Source: Stomoxys calcitrans
Taxonomy: Eukaryota; Arthropoda; Insecta; Diptera; Muscidae
DNA: 64,000 nucleotides
Direction: 5' to 3'
Assembly: GCF_963082655.1 (NCBI RefSeq)
Contig: NC_081553.1
Coordinates: forward strand, 228,618,482-228,682,481
In this document: positions 34,781 to 46,440 of the stretch, one piece after another
How the letters are laid out: each line of letters starts with the position of its first letter
Numbering within the stretch: the stretch's first letter is position 1
Notes under the pieces: generated by a model
Databases searched by the model: none
Told to the model about the DNA's origin: nothing
The model's input: only the letters and a program-made list of their open reading frames with translations
Position numbers and translations under genes: made by a program

Positions 34781-35365
34781 ATAGAAAACGTTAAAAAAAT
34801 TTATTACTTCATAAAATTTTGTCAGAAGTATTTTTTTTTTTGTAAAATTTGTAATATTTGTAAAATTAAATTTTTACAAGATTACTCAAAAATTTTTGCA
34901 AATTGTTACTGGAAGTTGTTCGCGTTCTTATTTTTTCCAGCAGAAAAGAGCGGGAGAGTGCGTGAGAGCGAGCAAAATTTTGAGAGTTTGGTAATAGGGG
35001 GGCTTAAAAATTTCTACTGGATTTTTTTTCTCAGCAGAAATTTGCAGCATCGAACAGCTGTTTTATGGGAACCAGTTATTCAATTCAAATAAATAGCAAA
35101 AGAGAGTAAAGTCAGTGCTTATACTCCTGAATATTTTTAACTAGAAATTTCAAAAATTTTTCAAAAAAAAAAAATTATTTGTTTTTTAACAATTGTTTTC
35201 ATGATCTCAAACCTATTCGATCATCAACCGCCATTGTCCGTGTGTAGTGAATTTCAATAATTTATAACCATTGAAAATCCAAGAATATGGACACCGGCAG
35301 TGTTGGAAATATTCGATTTCTTAAAAATAAAAAACTTAATAATTGTAAAAACTCTAATAATTGTA
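34781..35365. other. AATTTT-type repeat and unassigned DNA
   Basis: Low-complexity words to about 34910, then a GAGCGGGAGAGTGCGTGAGA stretch. No gene seen. Confidence 0.4.
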
Positions 35366-36205
35366 AAAATACGTCTAAAGTTCGTTCGTGTCGAACTTTG
35401 GATACGCCCCCATTACGGATATATGAATCATTCTATTTTATTATAACTCCACTACCATAGCTCCACATACCCGAGAACTCTTATATGACAGCTATATCAG
35501 GTTATGAACAGATTTCAACCATACTCAACACAGCTGTTGGAAGTCATGATAAAAACCTCATGCTAAATTTCAGCCAAATCTGATAAGAATTGTGCCCTCT
35601 AGCGGCTCAAGAAGTTAAGATCCCAGATCGGTTTATATGACAGCTATATCAAAACGTGGACCGAAATAACCCATTTACAATCACAACCGACCTACACTAA
35701 TAAGAAGTATTTGTGCAAAATTTCAAGCGGCTAGTTTTACTCCTTCGAAATTTAGCGTGCTTTCGACAGACAGACGGACGGACAAGGCTAGATCCACTTC
35801 AAATGTCTTGACGATCAAGAATATAAATACTTTATGGGGTCTTGAACGCGGTTGTTGGAAGTGATACCAAAACACCACGTGCAAAATTTCAATCAAATAG
35901 GATAAGAATTGCGCCCTCTAGAGGCTCAAGAAGTCAAGACCCAAGATCGTTTTATATCGCAGCTATATCAAAACATTGACTGATTTGGCCCATTTACAAT
36001 CCCAACCGATTAACACCAATAAAAACCATTTGTGCAAAATTTCAAGCGGCTATCTTTACTCCTTGGAAAGTTAGCATTCTTTCGACAGACAGACGGACAT
36101 GGCTAGATCGACTTAGAAAGTCATGACGATCAAGAATATATATAATTTATTAATTTATATAAAATGACGAAATAAGTGTACCCCCATCCTATGGTGGAGG
36201 GTATA
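35366..36205 (+). repeat. Chimeric dispersed repeat: family A head, family B body
   Basis: The left end has the family A head (AAAGTTCGTTCGTGTCGAAC, TGGATACGCCC) and the middle has B-type units (GCCCTCTAGCGGCTCAAGAA, TTTCAAGCGGCTAGTTTTAC). The B 3' module (GACAGACAGACGGACGGACA, CATGACGATCAAGAATATAT, TATGGTGGAGGGTATAAAAA) occurs once complete at the end and once partly near 35770. Confidence 0.7.
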
Positions 36206-36300
36206 AAAAGATAGCCCATTAGCATTGAGAACTTCAATTGGACAGCACTCATTCGTATAAGAAAAAGTATCCTTGCTATAGCTATATGACCTCCCTGGGT
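36206..36300 (+). mobile_element. S1 SINE 3' fragment
   Basis: CCCATTAGCATTGAGAACTT, GGACAGCACTCATTCGTATA and AAAAGTATCC follow the 3' body of the SINE at 27327. It abuts the repeat end at 36205. Confidence 0.45.
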
Positions 36301-38130
36301 TCTTCTACAACTTTTTTTATTCTGAATTTTTTGTAGGTATTTATTTTTTACACACCAATTTTTAAAGTTCTTTTCTTTTATAACCCTCTACTTACTAGAA
36401 CTCGCACACACGCACATATAAATATTTATAAATTAACAAAAACAACAAGAACTCTTTTTAACAAGGGGTACTTTTGTTGATCTTTTTCGAAAAAAAGCAA
36501 TAGTTTATTTCAATTATTTGACCGCTTTTTGTCATACGAATATAACTGAACGAACACTAAGCTACAAAAAAATTTTCCATGTTGTTGATAACACGACCAA
36601 ATATGAACTGAGTCCAAGGAACTAAGAATATTCGAAAATTAAGAAAAAATGTATTTAAAAACAAATTAGTACCTGTGAATCTTTACCAAACTCAGAGAGT
36701 GTAATAAGGTGCCAGGGCCATTACACTTTGTGACAAATTACAGGTCGTAAACAATTAATTTGGGAAATATTCCTATGTCTGTCCATATGAATGCCCATTA
36801 ATTTTAAGCAAAATAAAATATAATTAAAGAAAAAGAAGAAAAAACCAAAAATCAGGTACACTCAGTTATTTGGGTGATTATGGCTGTTGTTGTTGTTTTT
36901 TTTAGCCTGTGCTTGCAACACTTGTTGCATCGTCATCTTCATTGAGGTTTTTCTTTGTATCGCTGCTTTGTTTGGCATTTTTCCGCGGCTCTATTGGGTT
37001 GGGTCTGTGTTACCCCACGACGCCTATTTTCTATTAGCTACCGGTCTTGGCTGCTGCTGATTATTTGCGGTTTGAGACGATTGTATTGCGTTTCACTGTA
37101 TTTTTTTGAAATTTCATTTTTTATTATTTTTTTTAATTTTGTTTGATTTTCTTCACATTAACAATTCTTTAGGCGGAGTGTGACTCAATTGGCAATGGCG
37201 GTGGCGATGGCGATGGAGACGATACGTGCTCTGGTGTGGTGTTATGTGTAAATGTGTAAATGCGAGTGTTAAGTTTTCCATCAAATCAAACAAAAGTTCA
37301 TACATAGCACATTGGGTGGAAAATAATTTTGTAAAAAAGAAAAAAAAAAAACATTAATAAGAGAGGATAGCGCATGTATTTTGGAATTAAACCGCTAAAA
37401 ATATCCGCCACTGTTCTGTGCCATGGACCTGTGCCAAGTGGAAATCACTACACACTTGTTGGAGAGTCAAATGGAATGCATTGAAGTTGCCAGTGGTATG
37501 GAGAACTATGGGTCAGCCAGTAGAAACCAGACTGCATTAGTGATACAAAAACAGACAACATGTCAGTTTTAATTATTTTATTACACGAAAATGCATCAAC
37601 ATTAGCAAATATCAAGATCATTTTTTTAACAACTCAAAAACAGGTGTTCAAATTGGCGATGAAGTCAATCAAACGTGAGTTGTTGGTTACTCATCGTGCA
37701 ATGAGAAATGCACGCAAAAACCCTTCTAAACATAAAGGAAGGAAGAGAGGAGATGTTATCGCAGAATAGGATATACGTATGACTGGATATCATCCTTGGC
37801 GAAACGAAGGGAGGGGAAATTGCAAAATACGAAATGGTTTCAGGAAATCATCATTAAAATATTTTTTTTAAAATAAAGTAAAATAAAAATAAAAATTAAT
37901 TTAAAAAAAAGAAATATAAAATAGAAATAAAATATAAAAAAATAATAAAAAAATAAAATATGCTTATACAAAATCAACGTCAGTAGATTTCATATAGGCA
38001 TTAATGCTAAAAATCTAACCATCCTAGAAACGCGTTTGTCAATGGTGTGATATCAATGCCCTGTTGTCTGATAGCTGGCAATTTCTTTTCTTCAATTCAC
38101 AACCAGTAAGGAAAGGCAAAAATTGGGCAG
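36300..38130. other. Unassigned AT-rich DNA
   Basis: Small ORFs only. One at 37560-37769 (+) has a Lys/Arg-rich end (RNARKNPSKHKGRKRGDVIA) that I do not recognise. A-rich words lie at 37860-37960. Confidence 0.4.
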
Positions 38131-38750
38131 TGCCGACTGTATGATACCCTACACCTACCCTATAAGTACAAAGTGGGCGCTAAGTCCAATTTTGACGGAC
38201 CTCGGCGGATGTTTTAAGCAATCCGTATCAAATTTCGAGCGAAAATGTTCAAACTGTAATAACTACGGTTAACAAATGACAACATTATTGCAAATTACCC
38301 AAAATCTGATGAACACATATATAGCAACTATATCTTGATCTGGACCGACTTGCATGAGTCATAAGAAAATCCTTCTTGCCAAATTTCGAGAGAATCGGTT
38401 AGCAAATGGCCACATTATTGCAATATTAGTCCAAATCTGAGCTATATCCAATGGGAGCTTAATCTAAATCTGAACCGACTTTTTTGAATTTCAATAGGTA
38501 TCGCCTGTTGGTCAAAAAATATGTCAGTACCAATTTTGAAGACGATTGGATGAAAATTGCGACATGTAGTTTCTGCACAAATTAACATGGACAAACGGAC
38601 AGATAGGCAGACAGACGTAGCTAAATCGAATCAGAAAGTGATTCTGGGTCGATCTGTATACTTATCAATGGGTCTATCTCTCTTCCTTCTGGGTGTTACA
38701 AACATATGCACTATGTTATAATACCTTCCTAATACATATTATCGTGGTCA
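38130..38750 (+). repeat. Dispersed repeat related to family A
   Basis: It starts GTGCCGACTGTATGATACCC and has internal ATATAGCAACTATATCTTGA, TCTGGACCGACTT and TGGGAGCTTAATCTAAATCT words. The end module is ACAGATAGGCAGACAGACGT. Confidence 0.6.
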
Positions 38751-38775
38751 TTTAAGCTTGAATAACATAAAAAAA

Positions 38776-38910
38776 TGATTTATTCAAAAGACCAGCTCTG
38801 GTAGGTTAGGTTAGGTAAGAGTGGCAGTCCTTTGCAGATTCACTTAGACAATTTTAAGTCCATTGCGATACCACAGTAGCACGCTACCAACTCGGCTACC
38901 GGGGCGCCCA
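38776..38910 (-). mobile_element. tRNA-derived SINE (S2) with TTACCTAACC tail
   Basis: The minus strand begins GGCGCCCCGGTAGCCGAGTT GGTAGCGTGCTACTGTGG, a tRNA-like A-box head. It goes on with TCTAAGTGAATCTGC and ends in TTACCTAACCTAACCTACC. The tail matches the end of the LINE at 28.9 kb, as expected if the SINE borrows that LINE's machinery. Confidence 0.75.
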
Positions 38911-39113
38911 TACTGATCTCCGAGTGCTGATTTTGCTGAAAGTATGGTAAGTTGTATTAGACCTCAATTCATCCTCTCTGGATATTGCTGCGGTATACAC
39001 CGATCGCCCGATCTATGGCCTTTCACCCATAAATGCCTTTTTTATTACCCCATTTCTCAGAATTTTGGAACAGTGAGCTGCGTTAGACCCTCAAAGTCCT
39101 TATTGAGATTGAC

Positions 39114-39505
39114 TCAGATCGGAATTTGACACTTAAAAGTCAGTTTCCTGTCCAAGATCACTGCTAAATATTTGACCTTGTCACATATCGAAATCATTCT
39201 ATTGAGGAAATTTGGTGCGTCAAATTGGCCCTCCTTCGTCTTCCACGTGAACAGGCATATTTCAGTCTCCTCTGAGTTAACATTAAAGCCCCTAGATCTA
39301 GCCAAGTCCTATGCCATATGCAAGAACCTTTCGACCCTTCTGCATAGCTGATTCGGGTCCTTATATCTTAGAAGTATTCTCAGTCAACATCCGTAATAGG
39401 TTTTTTATGGTGGTCATCGTGTTCATCGAAGATAAAATGCCTCCTTGTTGCGTGCCCTGTGCCACTTTCTTTTTCCTAAGCATATAGTTTATTCAGCCTC
39501 TAAGG
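39114..39505 (-). pseudogene. LINE RT fragment, same family as 27.8-28.9 kb
   Basis: The minus strand reads ARSRGFNVNSEETEICLFTW, then FDAPNFLNRMISICDKVKYL and AVILDRKLTF, parallel to the LINE at 28.1 kb. Upstream of it the ENKVAQGT- and YADD-coding parts are shortened by deletions. Inactive. Confidence 0.7.
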
Positions 39506-40060
39506 ACCTAGTGCACCCGGTACTGATCTTAAAGTACGTTTAAATTGGCAACTAAATCCTGATTTATGGCTTTTTCGAGATTTAAGTGCTAAATCCGAGG
39601 ATTTTGCAGGTTTAATTTCGGAGTATATACAATTTCTTGGCAAGCTGGGTATAAATCGGAAAGATCGGACCAAAATTGTGGCCACTACAACCTTAAAAAG
39701 TCATACCTGACGAAAGATATATGGGAGCTATATCTAAATCTGAACCGGTTCTAAATTTTACGACAATCGAAAAACAAATGCGACCTGTAACTTCATCACA
39801 AGAATATCGAAAGAGCAGGAACAAATTTTTGAAGTCGAGAGGCGCGGATTAGGATTTTATTTTAGATACATGGTTTCTTCTTAGAATTGTATGTAGTCTA
39901 CGTTTCTGCTATACGATTTTTAATTTTTTTTTATCCATACAAATCAACCCGCCCTAATGTATATTCTTTGAATTGTTGTAAGTCAATATTTCGAGGTATT
40001 ACAAACAGAGTGACGAAGTTATAATGCCGCCAGCCTATGATGAATGGTATAAAACAAGGA
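39506..40060 (+). repeat. Family A/C repeat fragment
   Basis: Words such as ATATATGGGAGCTATATCTA, ATCTGAACCGG, TTTCGAGGTATTACAAACAG and CAGCCTATGATGAATGGTAT match the end modules of the dispersed families. Confidence 0.5.
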
Positions 40061-40737
40061 AGCCACTGTTTACCTAAGGCCACCAGTACGCTTTATTAGC
40101 CAGCGTTTAATTTTTGACGTTGATCACTTTCAGCGGCAAACATTTGAAGTTTGCAATTCAAAGCCATGATAAACACTCACTAAACTTTCACACTTTCTTT
40201 GTTGTATGTCAAAGTGATGTTGGATTTATTACAAAAAAAAAAATACAGAGTACAAAAACACACTTCACCTGAAAACATTATCCAAATACAGCGATGACCT
40301 AAAAATATTTTCACGGGCTTTGGGTGAATGCTTTACTTTTATTGCTTCAATGTAGACGCTGTTAAAAAAGTTATTTGCAAAAAAAAAAAACGATAAACAA
40401 AACACACATACTATGACTTATAAAACATTAATTGTACAATGGAGAATTTTCTTTTGTATTTTTTGTTCATTGGTATGATTTATTTTGCAGCGTTTTGTTT
40501 AAACTCCAGCCATCCATAAACACCTGAACGAATAGAATTTTATAGCAAGAAAACAGTCGACAAAAAATTGTGGAATATATGGTTCACTAACAAAGCCTGA
40601 AGAATTTTTAGGAGTTAGAGGTGTTTTGTGTGATTTTCATTTTTTATTCTTAAAGAGTGGAGAATGAAATATAAATTATTGTTTCAGTGCATTCAGAGTT
40701 TGGGAGAAAGTAAACTTAAAGAGCCCTGTTTCGAACT
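40060..40737. other. Unassigned AT-rich DNA
   Basis: No repeat family or coding signal recognised. Confidence 0.4.
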
Positions 40738-40910
40738 CTTATGAGTGCTCTACACTGTGCTTCCTTGTCGTGGGTATGTAGAGCACCTTAAAACATTTTG
40801 CCAATTCTGGTTGATGGTAATCATGGCGGACTAGGAATGTAGATCCGATAGGCCATTCGAGTACTTTAACAACAGCCGAAACATATAAATTAGTTGTCTC
40901 GAACTGAACA
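40738..40910 (-). repeat. Foldback family D core, inverted copy
   Basis: On the minus strand it aligns with 42791-42912: ATGGCC..TCGGATC, CGCCATGATTACCATCA, AAGGTGCTCTACATACCC and a second GTAGAGCAC. GTGCTCTAC and GTAGAGCAC form a 9-bp perfect hairpin stem in both copies. Confidence 0.55.
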
Positions 40911-41430
40911 ATATCCAGTATGGCAGTATGGAGTCCCAAAAAGATTTAAAGACAAAAGAGAAGAAAATTCTGCAAAATTTCATATTTCAGAGACTGTAGG
41001 GAGTTTGCAACATACAGACGGACTAACTCATATACATACGGACTAACACACATACATAATACACCCATATACAGACGAAAAATCCTAGCTATCAGTTGTG
41101 AAGTAACTCCGTGGTGAACAAGTCAAAAACAAAACCCTGAGGACGAACATCGACAATGTTTCGAAATATTGGAAGAGATATAATATAAGATATAATATGG
41201 TATTAAAAAAACATCGGTTTTTTATTTTTACAAGCGGAACTAACTCCAACAAAGAGTTTAGAACAGTAAGACCATCATGTATATGCTTCATAGGGTGTTA
41301 GTAGTGATATAAAACGGGCTTGCAAAGTGGGAAGTGCTACTCTCTTACTTTACTTTAATTGGCTATGACAAAACATTTGTTCCACTAGCCGAACGTAGAA
41401 TAGCATTCCTAGCGCCTCGATCTTCTGCGC

Positions 41431-41990
41431 TCATTCTAAAATCTCTGACACCAAGTTTTGAGGTATCTTCCACCACTTGACCTTTCCATCGGGCATTTGG
41501 TCTTCCCGGTTTTCAGAACAATATAACAACAGGGGTCTTGTATAGTGTAATCTTCGTCTGCCGAGAGGTGGCTTTGTTATAAACTGCTTACTTTGTCCAA
41601 AGTAGCATATGTTTGCCAGTATTATTTTTCGCTTAATCTCAAAACTGGTTTCATTCGTTTCGGTTACGGCGGTGCCGAGGTAGATAAAGTTACTGACTAT
41701 CTCAAAGTTGTGGTTCCCAACTGTCTCCATTTTCTTTATCTGCTCGGTTGTACAAGTGTTTTGGAAGTTGAAACCATCCATTTCGTCTTATCTCCATTTA
41801 CTGCCAGACCCATTTTCACTGACTCTCTTTCGATTCTTTCAAAGGCAGCAGTTACTACTTCCGGTGACCAACCTATGATGTCGATGTCGTCGGCATAGGC
41901 GAGTAGCACTCTCTCTACTCTCTACACTCTCCCATTACCATCATTGTTTACCTTAATTAGAATGCACGGATGCATCACTTGCCTTACATT
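41431..41990 (-). pseudogene. LINE RT remnant (intact YADD; frameshifted)
   Basis: The minus strand reads LLAYADDIDIIGWSPEVVTA, AFERIERESVKMGLAVNGDK near 41910-41790, then, after a frame change near 41780-41745, NHNFEIVSNFIYLGTAVTET and FEIKRKIILANICYFGQSKQ. This is the thumb-side end of an RT, of a different clade from the 28-kb LINE. The YADD motif is intact at about 41907-41896, but the frameshift and the lack of flanking domains make it dead. Confidence 0.8.
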
Positions 41991-42690
41991 AAACTGAACT
42001 TCATCCCCATTTACCAATTCAAATCCTTTTGTGGTCTCCCAGTACTCATTGTATCTGCGATGTTTGCATTTAGTTTAAAATTTCCAATTTTGTTTTCAAT
42101 TCCACTTGGGTTTTGTCACTATGGCCACAATCGAGTATGTTGTGTACTTGAATGCGGTATTTAGGTTTCATTATCGTGTCATGGTTATTTAATATTTATT
42201 AACTGCCGTAAATTCGACTTTGCTACGCGTCACGACTGGCAGTGTCAATAATAAGTGAGAAAACAACAGACAGACGGACGGATCTCAATCTTAATCAGGC
42301 TCTTTAGCCAATAATATCACACGCATGTATAGAAGCAGGCTTTTGTGAACATGACAATCTCTTATGTAATTATGTATGTATGCGAGTGTAGGAGTGCGAG
42401 TGTGTTTATTGACACAATTGTTTCGTGTAAATAGTCTAATTGAAATGTGACAATTGCATATATAAATGTGTTAAGTTTAAACTACAAATTCATAAAATTT
42501 ATTTTATGAATCAAAATCAAATATTTCTTGAGTTGGAAGCTATGAGTTTAAGATGAAAACTTTATCAAACTGAAATAGGAATGAAATTTTTGGGTTCATT
42601 TTTTAGCAAAAATGCTCATGGAAAATAAATTTCTATGAAGTTTTCGATGAAAAAAAGAATTGGAAAAATTATTCCAACACAAGCGAGTTC
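41990..42690. other. Unassigned DNA
   Basis: A scrap ACAGACAGACGGACGGATCT near 42268 resembles a family A/B end. No gene seen. Confidence 0.4.
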
Positions 42691-43065
42691 TGACGCAACA
42701 CTTTATGAATCATATTCAATGCTTTCTATTCAAGGAATAGTATAGCAAAGAACTTATAAAAGTTAGGCAAGTGTGTGCTGCTATCGAAACATTTTGAATG
42801 GCATGGTGGATCGCGATTTCTGATACGCCATGTTATCTTCACCAACACCTATGTCAAATTGATTAAGGTGCTCTACATACCCAACGACTATTGAGTAAGG
42901 TGTAGAGCACGCTTTTGTTTTGAATCAAGGCTCAGTAAATACTGTAAGCACAAACATGCCAGTCAAAGTGTTTTTAATAAAAGCACATACTTGCTAACTT
43001 TTATAAGCTCTTTGCTATGCTATACTTCGAATAGAAAGCTTTGAATATGATCTCGAGCTACTATA
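42690..43065. mobile_element. Foldback family D, complete-looking copy
   Basis: The arms are about 75 bp: GCTTTCTATTC, AGTATAGCAAAG..CTTATAAAAGTTAG (42725-42768) pairs with CTAACTTTTATAAGCTCTTT, GCTATACTTCGAATAGAAAGC (42995-43045). Between them sits the GTGCTCTAC/GTAGAGCAC hairpin. No ORF. Single-arm relatives lie at 3.6 and 61.6 kb. Confidence 0.75.
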
Positions 43066-44396
43066 TGTTCAAAAAATCTGAAAATGGAATTTTGACCTAA
43101 TTATCTGACCAAGTAGTTTACAAAAATCCCAAACAAAAGTAACTTTTCAGAAAACTATTTATAAATCTAATTCTAATTTTAGCCAAGTTTTCTTTGATTT
43201 TTTTTTATTGAAAATTTACCTCTAGCGTGGATAAGCCCATCAAATCACACCCATATCTGGCCTAGCTTCTATAATAACACAGCAATTTTAAACTTCAAAA
43301 AACTATAAAAAATTATTCAAAACAAAACTTCACACTTGAATAAAAAAGTTGATGACCTACAATAAAAGTTAATTACATGAAGTTGTAACAACACTTCGCT
43401 GGCAAATAACATTTCATAATCTTTTGATGTTATTCAGGCGAAAGATCATAAATTTCTGTGTTTATCTGTATGTTTGATTTTTTTTTGTTTTGTTTATAAA
43501 TATTTCATAAATAGAAAGCTGCACATCCGTGACATGGAGTGAAAGATGAAGAATTGAATTTTTGAAATTTTTATTAATGAAAGAAAAACACATGGAAGTC
43601 AATGAACATTAACAATATGTTGTACGTGAATTTGTACTATTAATCATAACAGCAACAACAACAATAAAATCTGCGCGCTGTCCAGTGAAGAGATGACTAG
43701 GTAGCTATACTGGCAAATGCAGACACATGTACGGGTGCAAAAAATTAAAACCTATTGGAGGAAAAAAAAAACAAGTAATGGCAATAAATTGTTTAGATAC
43801 TAAAAAGAGTGGTAAAAAAAAACAGAAAAAAATATTGAATTTCTCGAAATATATATATTTTTTTTTAATTTAATATTGATCCCAAATATTTGTATTGCTA
43901 AAATTTATAGAGAATGTTGCCTAATTTTCATTTTCATTGTTAGTTTTCTAATTCAGAATTAAACGTTGAAAGAATTGTTTTCTTAGATTTCTGTTTGAAG
44001 ACCAGAAAATTTCCTGACAAATTATTTTCATAAACATTTTAGTAAACTTAGATTTTGTTAGAGAAGACTCCAAGATTATATACAAAATTGTGTCGAAATT
44101 TAGCATAAATTTGATATCAACAGAAAAGTTCGTCGAAATTTTAAAATTTTGTCTAATTTAATTTTTCTTCATAAAATTTTGTGTAAATTGAATTTTCTTA
44201 GAAACTCTGTTCGAAGTTAAGAAGTTTTACCGCTCTTTATTTATTTATATTTTTCGTTCAAGACAATTTGACTGAATTTGAATTTTTTAAGAACTTTTTT
44301 TGAGTTTTTTCATAAGAAATTTTGCAGAAATTTTATTTTACCGACAATTCTGTTGAATTTCTATTATTATAGGAGATTTTGTCGATTTTTTTTTTC
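43066..44396. other. AT-rich DNA, AATTTT-type repeats at the right
   Basis: Unassigned to about 44040, then degenerate GTCGAAATTT words to 44396. Confidence 0.4.
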
Positions 44397-44397
44397 A

Positions 44398-45131
44398 TTT
44401 TTTCAAGTTCTTTACCTGTTAGGGCAAAGATCATTAAATTTTACAATTTTAGTTTGTTTCCCTTTCGAGACGAGCTCAATGATCGGAGATGCCAATGGAA
44501 AAGGAAAGCCAAATATAGCAACGCACACCGACCACTATAGGACGCGTTTCGTCTTTGGTCAGAACATTTTTCAACCGTATTGGGTGTGATGGCTTCAAAG
44601 GCCGTGCGTTGGTATGTTATATTTGAATCGTATTAATAGCATATAAAAAGCATCTATGATACAATTACCACATTAACCATGCTCGACAACCCTGTCTATA
44701 AGCTGCACTTTTTCACAATGCATGTATTTTTGTGTAATGACAGACATTCTATCTGTTACAAGTTATACTTCTTCCGTACTACACATGATTTTGTGCATCT
44801 GTTGGAAGTTTTATTGATGGCTTCGAACGCTAGACAACGGCAATGGCTCTCGCTGTTGCTGCGTGTGCACAGGTTCGAATCCCGGCCGCGCTCTTCCGAT
44901 TTCTTTTTAATTTCTCAAGTTTATTGCCTGTTAGGGCGAAGATCGTTAAATTTCACAATTTGTGTTTGTTTCTCATTCGAGACGAGCTCAATGATCGGAG
45001 ATTTTTTTTTGCAAATGGAAAAGGGAAGCCAGAGATCACCATACACACCAACCACTATGGGGCGCTTTTCGTCATTTGCTAAAAACAACTCATCGGACAT
45101 GTTAGGTGTGAAGGATTCAAGGGCCATGCGG
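44398..45131 (+). repeat. 512-bp-type repeat, one full plus one partial tandem unit
   Basis: TACCTGTTAGGGCAAAGATC, CGAGACGAGCTCAATGATCG and TTTCGTC..GGTGTGA..GGC occur at 44415-44605 and again at 44928-45125. The unit is about 512 bp. Between them a perfect Pol III B-box, GGTTCGAATCCCGGCC (44871-44886), follows a GC-richer stretch. A related copy is at 17.4-17.85 kb. It may be a tRNA-related SINE dimer. Confidence 0.65.
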
Positions 45132-46440
45132 AAAATTGAAAATTAAATGTGAATTTTTTAATCAAATTTCTTTTTTAAAAATTTGGTAGATTTTTTATAG
45201 AAAATGTTGTAAATTTGTTGTGCTTTTTTATAAAAATTTACAAAATTTTTTAAAAATTAAATTCGTTTTTTTTTTGTTTTTTTTTTTTGCGGAAAATTTG
45301 ATCGAAATTTTATGTTACCGACTAGATTGTCGAAATTCTATTTTACCGTTGGATTTTTTTGTCTAGCTGAAACAAATAGGGTTTGTTTCTGTTTCTATTT
45401 CGAATAGAAAGCAAAATTAAAAGCCTTTTTAAAAAGTTTTAAGCAAAATGTGGTTGCTATTAATGCCCCTATTATTATTAATCCCCCTACTCACTAATTA
45501 GTGAACTGTGTAATGGTAGAAGCATGCTTTTTTGAGAGGAACATTTGATCATATCTTGAGAGAAGAGGAGAGAAGGGAAGAGAGCGCGACAAATGTGATC
45601 CATGGTAGAGGGTATTTAAGACTCCGTCCGGCCGAACATAGCACGCTTTTACTTGCTAAATTTTAATAATATAATTTAAAATTCTTTCGAATATTTCTTA
45701 TAGAAAATTTAGTCGATTTTGTTATAAAAATATTTTTAAAATTTTTTCTTAATATTTAGTCGAAATTTTATTTTTAAAAAATATTTTATAAAATTTTTTT
45801 GTTCTTTTTTTATGGAAACATTTTGTAGGTGTTTTTATAAAAAATGTTTCGTTGAATCTATTGCATTTAAAAAAAAATTGGTGTAAATATTTTGTAGAAA
45901 AATTTGTCGTAAAATTTTTTTTTTAAATTTTGTCGAAATTTAAATTTTAATGAAAATTTATATTTGAAATTCAATGCTTATAGACAATTTTCTCGATTTT
46001 GTTTTATACAATAAATGCAAGACAATTTTTTGTCATTTAAAATTTGGTAGACTTTTTTTTATTGAAAATTTTATAATTATTTAACGGAAAATTTTGTAAC
46101 TTTTTTATAGTAAATTTTTAAATTTTTTTGCTTCAATGGAAAATTTCGATTTTTTCGATTTAGTTTTAAGAATATTTGTTTAAAATTTCTTTTTATAAAA
46201 ATTTTGTTGATTTTTTATATTTATAGAAAAATTTGTGGATATTTATTTTTATAGAAAAAATTTTCTGTTTTTATAGAAAATTTAGTCGAAATTTGATTTT
46301 CAGGAAAAATTTTTTTAAATTGTTTTTTTATAGGGAATTTTTCTGATTTTTGATTACTTTTGAAAGGATTATCAAAATTGGACTTTTGCAAAAAGGTTAC
46401 AGAAATTTAAAGTTTTCTTTTGAAAGCTTTGTATTTGTTT
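45132..46440. repeat. AATTTTGTCGAAATTT low-complexity array with a family B scrap
   Basis: Degenerate units of TTTTATAGAAAATTTTGTCG fill most of this stretch. At about 45583-45658 it is broken by a family B terminus (GATCCATGGTAGAGGGTATT, CCGTCCGGCCGAACATAGCA). Confidence 0.6.

Noticed and set aside
37560..37769. Lys/Arg-rich ORF ending RNARKNPSKHKGRKRGDVIA
   Set aside because: It looks histone-tail-like, but no known family matches, the N-terminal half is AT-driven hydrophobic sequence, and there is no splice or promoter support.
44860..44895. Standalone tRNA gene
   Set aside because: Only the B-box is good; no cloverleaf with a paired acceptor stem could be drawn, and it lies in a repeated element.
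44398..45131. Solo or paired LTRs of an LTR retrotransposon
   Set aside because: The direct repeats are separated by only about 300 bp and lack a primer-binding site, polypurine tract or TG...CA ends.
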